A stretch of DNA of 55,103 nucleotides from Bacteroidales bacterium. GTDB lineage: Bacteria; Bacteroidota; Bacteroidia; Bacteroidales; UBA932. Each line of letters begins with the position of its first letter. Within the stretch, counting starts at the first letter, position 1. A model generated the notes under the pieces. The model was not told the origin of the DNA and did no database searches. It worked only from the letters and a program-made list of their open reading frames with translations. Shown here piece after piece: positions 51,684-55,103 of this stretch. The translations under genes and the position numbers were made by a program. The stretch is taken from contig JAFXFS010000005.1 in NCBI GenBank assembly GCA_017513445.1, forward strand, positions 1 to 55,103, read 5' to 3'.

Positions 51684-52717
51684 TATAGACTTATTATTTT
51701 AGTTACTAATTCATCTACTTCTTGAGTAGTTGTTGCCCAACTTGTAACCATACGAATAGTTGATGATTCCTCGCCCCTTGGCCCCCAATACTCGAAGGTT
51801 GCAAAAGTTGCTATCTGGTCAACTATACTATTTGGTAGATGGAAGAATTGCTGATTGGTTGGAGAATCAATAAAAGGCTGATATCCAATAGTCTGGAATG
51901 CATTTTTAATCTTCATCGCTAATGAAACAGCGTGTTCTCCAATCCTTTTATAGAGATCATTTGTAAACAATGCATCAAATTGAACGCCCAAAAGACGACC
52001 CTTTGCCAATAATGCTCCATGTTGTTTAATTAATGGGAAAAAGTGTGGAAGAAGATTCTCTTTTGTAACAACAACTGCCTCTCCAAATAGTGCTCCCACT
52101 TTTGTTCCTCCAATATAGAAGATATCGCAAAGAGTTGCAATATCCTTTAGAGTAACATCATATCCATCAACTGCCAATGCATATCCTAATCTGGCACCAT
52201 CCATATATAGAGGAATATTTGCATCACGACAAACCTCACTTAAAGATTTCAACTCTTCTAATGTATATACAGTACCATACTCTGTAGGATTAGATATATA
52301 GAGCATTCCAGGAGCTACCATATGCTCGTAGGTATCATCTGCATAGAAGTTATCTATATAGTTTTTAACATCTTCTGCCTTAACCTTACCATCATACTGA
52401 GGCAGAGTTAGTACCTTGTGACCTGTGGCCTCAATTGCTCCTGATTCGTGAACATTAATATGCCCACTCTCAGCAGAAAGAACACCTTCGTGATGAGCAA
52501 GCACTCCATCTATCACTGTAGCATTAGTTTGCGTTCCGCCAACCAAAAGATGAACTGTGGCATTTGGAGCTTCACAAGCAACTTTTATTTTCTCTTTTGC
52601 TCTTTTAGTAAAGTGATCACATCCATAACCTGGAACTGATTCTAAATTTGTATCAATAAGCGCTTGTAACACCTCAGGGTGAGCACCTTGCATATAGTCA
52701 CAATCCAAATGAATCAT
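51683..52717 (-). CDS. ltaE: Low-specificity L-threonine aldolase
   Basis: The PLP enzyme splits threonine to glycine and acetaldehyde. The 344-residue fold-type I protein shows HLLVGGTQTNATVI (cofactor phosphate region), LYMDGARLGYALA with the Asp and Arg around the cofactor, and IGGTKVGALFGEAVV with the PLP-binding Lys near residue 200. It stands in a minus-strand series with fRMsr upstream (15-base gap) and GDPD downstream (1-base overlap). Another beta-hydroxy amino acid could be the true substrate. Confidence 0.9.
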   Translation of the reverse strand: MIHLDCDYMQGAHPEVLQALIDTNLESVPGYGCDHFTKRAKEKIKVACEAPNATVHLLVGGTQTNATVIDGVLAHHEGVLSAESGHINVHESGAIEATGHKVLTLPQYDGKVKAEDVKNYIDNFYADDTYEHMVAPGMLYISNPTEYGTVYTLEELKSLSEVCRDANIPLYMDGARLGYALAVDGYDVTLKDIATLCDIFYIGGTKVGALFGEAVVVTKENLLPHFFPLIKQHGALLAKGRLLGVQFDALFTNDLYKRIGEHAVSLAMKIKNAFQTIGYQPFIDSPTNQQFFHLPNSIVDQIATFATFEYWGPRGEESSTIRMVTSWATTTQEVDELVTKIISL

Positions 52718-52732
52718 AATATAAAGGGTTAA

Positions 52733-53230
52733 TTATAGCAATTTTACAATTTTCTCTAACCAATATTTATCTGTTTGATCAAATGTGGCAAGTTTATCAC
52801 TATCAATGTCTAAAACAGCAATAACCTCCTCTCCTCTAAAGATAGGCACAACTACCTCACTTTTTGAGAGAGAACTACAAGCAATATGGCCCGGAAATAA
52901 TTCTACATCCGGGACCAATAATGTTCTTTTCTCTTTCCAGGAGGAGCCACAGACTCCCTTGCCATATCCAATATGCATACAGGCAACCGGACCTTGGAAT
53001 GGTCCTAAAACGAGTTCATCTTCTACAACTTGTCCATTTTGAGATGACTTTGGAAGAACTCTGTAAAAGCCTGTCCACCAGAAATCAAAGCTATTATGAA
53101 GAATGGCTGCAACATTTGCCATATTTGCTATCAAGTCACACTCTCCTTCAACCAAAGCTTCAATCTGCTTATGTATAACCTGATAAATCTCCTCTTTACT
53201 TCCTTGCGGTTTCTCAAAACTGTAAGACAT
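52733..53230 (-). CDS. Free methionine-(R)-sulfoxide reductase (GAF-domain fRMsr)
   Basis: The enzyme reduces free Met-R-sulfoxide in oxidative-stress defence. The 165-residue protein is a single GAF domain. The family motifs are FWWTGFYRV near residue 50, LGPFQGPVACMHIGYGKGVCGSSW with two of the redox-active Cys, and PGHIACSSLSKSEVVVPIF with the third. The spacing matches the three-cysteine pattern of E. coli fRMsr (MsrC). It is cytoplasmic, and lies 31 bases downstream of the lyase gene and 15 bases upstream of ltaE. Confidence 0.93.
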   Translation of the reverse strand: MSYSFEKPQGSKEEIYQVIHKQIEALVEGECDLIANMANVAAILHNSFDFWWTGFYRVLPKSSQNGQVVEDELVLGPFQGPVACMHIGYGKGVCGSSWKEKRTLLVPDVELFPGHIACSSLSKSEVVVPIFRGEEVIAVLDIDSDKLATFDQTDKYWLEKIVKLL

Positions 53231-53261
53231 ATTGGATATTTTTTTGCAAGTTAGTTATTTA

Positions 53262-54713
53262 CTACAAACTATCTCCAAAATCCTCTCTAAATTTAGCAAC
53301 TATCTTTGAAGGCCAATCTGTCAAAGGTTTCAATGTACCCATAAAGAATCTCAATACAGGTGGTTCAAAATCAAATTTACATCCACCAATAAGTTCTCTA
53401 TTTTGGTATAGCCAATCCAATCTGTCAATTACATATTTCACTTGAGAAAGTGTAAATACTCTACGAGGGAGAGCTAATCTAAGTAGTTCCACATCTGCCA
53501 AAACCTCATTACCATTCTCATCTCTTTGCGAAGACATTGTTCCTCTTTCCATTCCTCTTACACCTGAACATAGGTAGAAAGCTGCTGCAAGAGCGGCTGC
53601 TGGATATTGATCCTGAGGGATATGTGGGCAGAATTCTCTGGCATTTACGTGAGCTCCAAGTACACCGGCAGGTGTTACCATTGGAATTCCTCTCTTTTCT
53701 GCCTCTTCTACAAGATATTTAATAAATTCGACACTTTGGCTGATCATAGTTTCATCAGTTGTCTCATAGATACCAACTGACATTGCTTCAATCTCTCTGA
53801 TTGACATACCACCGTAAGTCAAGAAACCCTCATACAACGGAATCAATGATTCCATCTTTTGGTATAGATCCAATCTATTTGTACAGATACCACCACCTCT
53901 TGAAGATGTTAATTTTCGTGCAGAGAAATATACCAAGTCAGCAAGACCTGTCATCATCTTGATAATATCTGCCATCGAATTCTCTTTCCACTTATCCTCT
54001 CTTTGTTTGACTAGATAAGCATTCTCTCCCAACAAACTTGCATCCAATACCAACATAATTCCATATTTATCAGCAATTGCGCGAACATCCATCAAGTTTC
54101 TGATAGAGAATGGTTGTCCTCCGATCAAGTTTGTTGAAGCCTCCATTCTGATAAAAGGAATATTTTCAACACCATTTCTCTTGATTGATTCTTCCAACTT
54201 TTCAATATCGATATTTCCCTTAAATGGATTAGTAGATTTTAATTGTAGAGCATCATCGCATAGCAACTCTTCAACTTTACCTCCAACTTCTGTGATGTGA
54301 GCCAAAGAAGTAGTAAAGTGGTAGTTCATAGGAATAACATTACCCGGTTTAACAAATGTCTTGGCAATAACATTCTCTGCAGCACGTCCCTGGTGAACAG
54401 GAAGAAGATATTTCTTACCTAAAACATCTAATATTCCCTTTTGTAGCTTTTCGAAAGAGACAGAACCTGCGTATGCATCATCTGCCTGCATCATTGCTGA
54501 TAATTGTTTATCACTCATCGCATTTGTTCCACTATCAGTAAGCATATCCAAGAATACATCTCTTGTAGATAGTTTAAAGGTATTATAACCTGCCTCTTTA
54601 ATTGCATCTCTTCTTCTCTCAATTGGTTGAAGATTAAGTTTTTGAACGATTCTAACTTTGTGTAATTCTAATGGAATGTTTTCACCTGAGAAAAATTTAA
54701 CTTGACTTGACAT
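53262..54713 (-). CDS. Divergent beta-eliminating lyase (tryptophanase / tyrosine phenol-lyase family)
   Basis: This 483-residue PLP enzyme of the PF01212 family would split an amino acid to an aromatic or thiol product, pyruvate and ammonia. Tyr81 (TPL Tyr71), HQGRAAEN, the Thr of HFTT (TPL Thr124), the PLP Lys in SARKL, the Arg in GMERG (TPL Arg381) and the Arg in LLRLALPRR are kept. The Thr and MERG Arg are the phenol-binding pair of TPL; E. coli tryptophanase has VEIG instead of MERG. Yet TPL Arg217 is replaced by Leu (DASLLGEN), and the GGHA segment reads GVLGAH. Substrate unknown. A Tyr/Cys-rich leader peptide precedes it. Confidence 0.85.
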   Translation of the reverse strand: MSSQVKFFSGENIPLELHKVRIVQKLNLQPIERRRDAIKEAGYNTFKLSTRDVFLDMLTDSGTNAMSDKQLSAMMQADDAYAGSVSFEKLQKGILDVLGKKYLLPVHQGRAAENVIAKTFVKPGNVIPMNYHFTTSLAHITEVGGKVEELLCDDALQLKSTNPFKGNIDIEKLEESIKRNGVENIPFIRMEASTNLIGGQPFSIRNLMDVRAIADKYGIMLVLDASLLGENAYLVKQREDKWKENSMADIIKMMTGLADLVYFSARKLTSSRGGGICTNRLDLYQKMESLIPLYEGFLTYGGMSIREIEAMSVGIYETTDETMISQSVEFIKYLVEEAEKRGIPMVTPAGVLGAHVNAREFCPHIPQDQYPAAALAAAFYLCSGVRGMERGTMSSQRDENGNEVLADVELLRLALPRRVFTLSQVKYVIDRLDWLYQNRELIGGCKFDFEPPVLRFFMGTLKPLTDWPSKIVAKFREDFGDSL

Positions 54714-54750
54714 AATATTTAAATTTTAAAAATTAATAATCATTAAAAAA

Positions 54751-54774
54751 GGTCTATCGCATTTGCGACAGACC
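54751..54774 (-). terminator. Attenuator: terminator between the leader peptide and the lyase gene
   Basis: On the minus strand GGTCTGTCGC (54774-54765) pairs with GCGATAGACC (54760-54751) over an AAAT loop with one A-C mismatch, followed by six T residues. It lies within the leader of the lyase gene, 37 bases before its ATG. The loop and 3' arm (ATGCGAT, 54762-54756) can instead pair with ATCGCAT at the end of the leader ORF (54815-54809), so the terminator and the alternative pairing exclude each other. Confidence 0.8.
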
Positions 54775-54806
54775 TATTATATATAGAAACATAAATACGA
54801 CTACCG

Positions 54807-54872
54807 TTATGCGATTCTGAGGGTTGAATTGCAATAGCAGTAATAATAATATGTTGATTGAAATCTGATCAT
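54807..54872 (-). CDS. Tyr/Cys-rich leader peptide of the lyase gene
   Basis: A 21-codon ORF (ATG at 54872, TAA at 54809-54807) reads MIRFQSTYYYYCYCNSTLR and then two more residues. Codons 8-11 are TAT TAT TAT TAC (Tyr), followed by Cys, Tyr, Cys. It starts about 15 bases after the predicted transcription start and ends 32 bases before the attenuator. A ribosome stalled at the Tyr/Cys codons would leave the terminal ATCGCAT free to pair with the terminator's 3' arm. A translating ribosome would cover it. This is the layout of a classic attenuation leader. Confidence 0.75.
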   Translation of the reverse strand: MIRFQSTYYYYCYCNSTLRIA

Positions 54873-54891
54873 TGTTCTAACTTTCTGTGGA

Positions 54892-54923
54892 CAAAATTAA
54901 ATAAAGAAAAAAAATAATACAAG
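54892..54923 (-). promoter_or_regulatory. Promoter of the leader peptide-lyase unit
   Basis: On the minus strand CTTG (54923-54920), a 20-base spacer and TAATTTTG (54899-54892) fit the Bacteroidetes consensus. It lies after the 5S terminator and 20 bases before the leader ATG. Confidence 0.75.
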
Positions 54924-54962
54924 AAAAAAGTAAAAAAAATCATAGATATAGTAATTATATAT

Positions 54963-54994
54963 AAAAAAAGAGTCGACTGAAAAACAATCGACTC
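54963..54994 (-). terminator. Terminator of the rRNA operon
   Basis: On the minus strand GAGTCGATTG (54994-54985) pairs with CAGTCGACTC (54979-54970) with one G-T wobble, followed by seven T residues (54969-54963). It starts about 7 bases after the 5S rRNA. Confidence 0.88.
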
Positions 54995-55001
54995 TTAAAA
55001 A

Positions 55002-55103
<102 letters not shown>

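Overview
The window is a 55.1 kb piece of a Bacteroidales chromosome (phylum Bacteroidota), probably from a low-GC gut or host-associated anaerobe. The evidence is the short primary sigma factor lacking region 1.1, promoters of the TTTG-N19-21-TAnnTTTG type, many LxxC lipoproteins, a BspA-like leucine-rich-repeat surface lipoprotein with a DUF4988-like head, an M64 peptidase, and a murein-sugar salvage set laid out like the murTKQ genes of Tannerella. I cannot name the species. No phage, integron, CRISPR array, complete insertion sequence or tRNA gene was seen. Most of the window is core chromosome.

Layout. Bases 1-57 hold the start of a minus-strand gene that runs off the left edge. Bases 226-7165 (minus) carry a ClC channel, tex, a polyprenol-phosphate mannosyltransferase, pyrC and a DMT exporter. 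Bases 7265-13930 (minus) carry rpoD with its terminator, an M3 peptidase lipoprotein, an AGCS amino-acid symporter, argS, and a small acidic protein with its own promoter and terminator. At 14000-15238 an htrA-like protease and dnaN diverge from one compact promoter; dnaN continues into a DEDDh exonuclease and a degenerate FAH-fold protein. Bases 17677-25258 hold a BaiN/YhiN-type flavoprotein, an orphan metal/cobalamin-type binding lipoprotein, the SRP RNA, cdd, a GH73-LysM glucosaminidase overlapping mltG, an S41 protease and RNase Z. The last two sit downstream of rpsA (25263-27170). Then come corA with a long leader, mntP, and a unit reading pnuC, murK-like, murQ, recR, murT-like symporter (28433-33466).

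Bases 33561-38994 hold a glutaminyl cyclase lipoprotein, an M64 peptidase, an acyl-ACP thioesterase, a eukaryote-like steroid 5-alpha-reductase, an Old Yellow Enzyme-type reductase and a low-molecular-weight phosphatase. Bases 39061-47548 form a rhamnose operon: rhaB, rhaA, rhaT, rhaD and two GH78-type rhamnosidases, which together could release, import and degrade L-rhamnose to dihydroxyacetone phosphate and lactaldehyde. Bases 47558-50296 encode the large LRR lipoprotein with collagen-like tracts. The RNase P RNA follows, then GDPD, threonine aldolase, fRMsr and a divergent tryptophanase/tyrosine phenol-lyase-type enzyme (minus strand). A 5S rRNA runs off the right edge.

The most interesting item is the leader of the lyase gene (54714-54925). 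It contains a complete promoter, a 21-codon ORF with five Tyr and two Cys codons packed together, and a strong terminator whose 3' arm can instead pair with the end of the leader ORF. This looks like a tyrosine (or cysteine) attenuator. Second is the 5-alpha-reductase/OYE pair, which suggests steroid or bile-acid reduction. All calls come from reading sequence and translations by eye; no database search was run.
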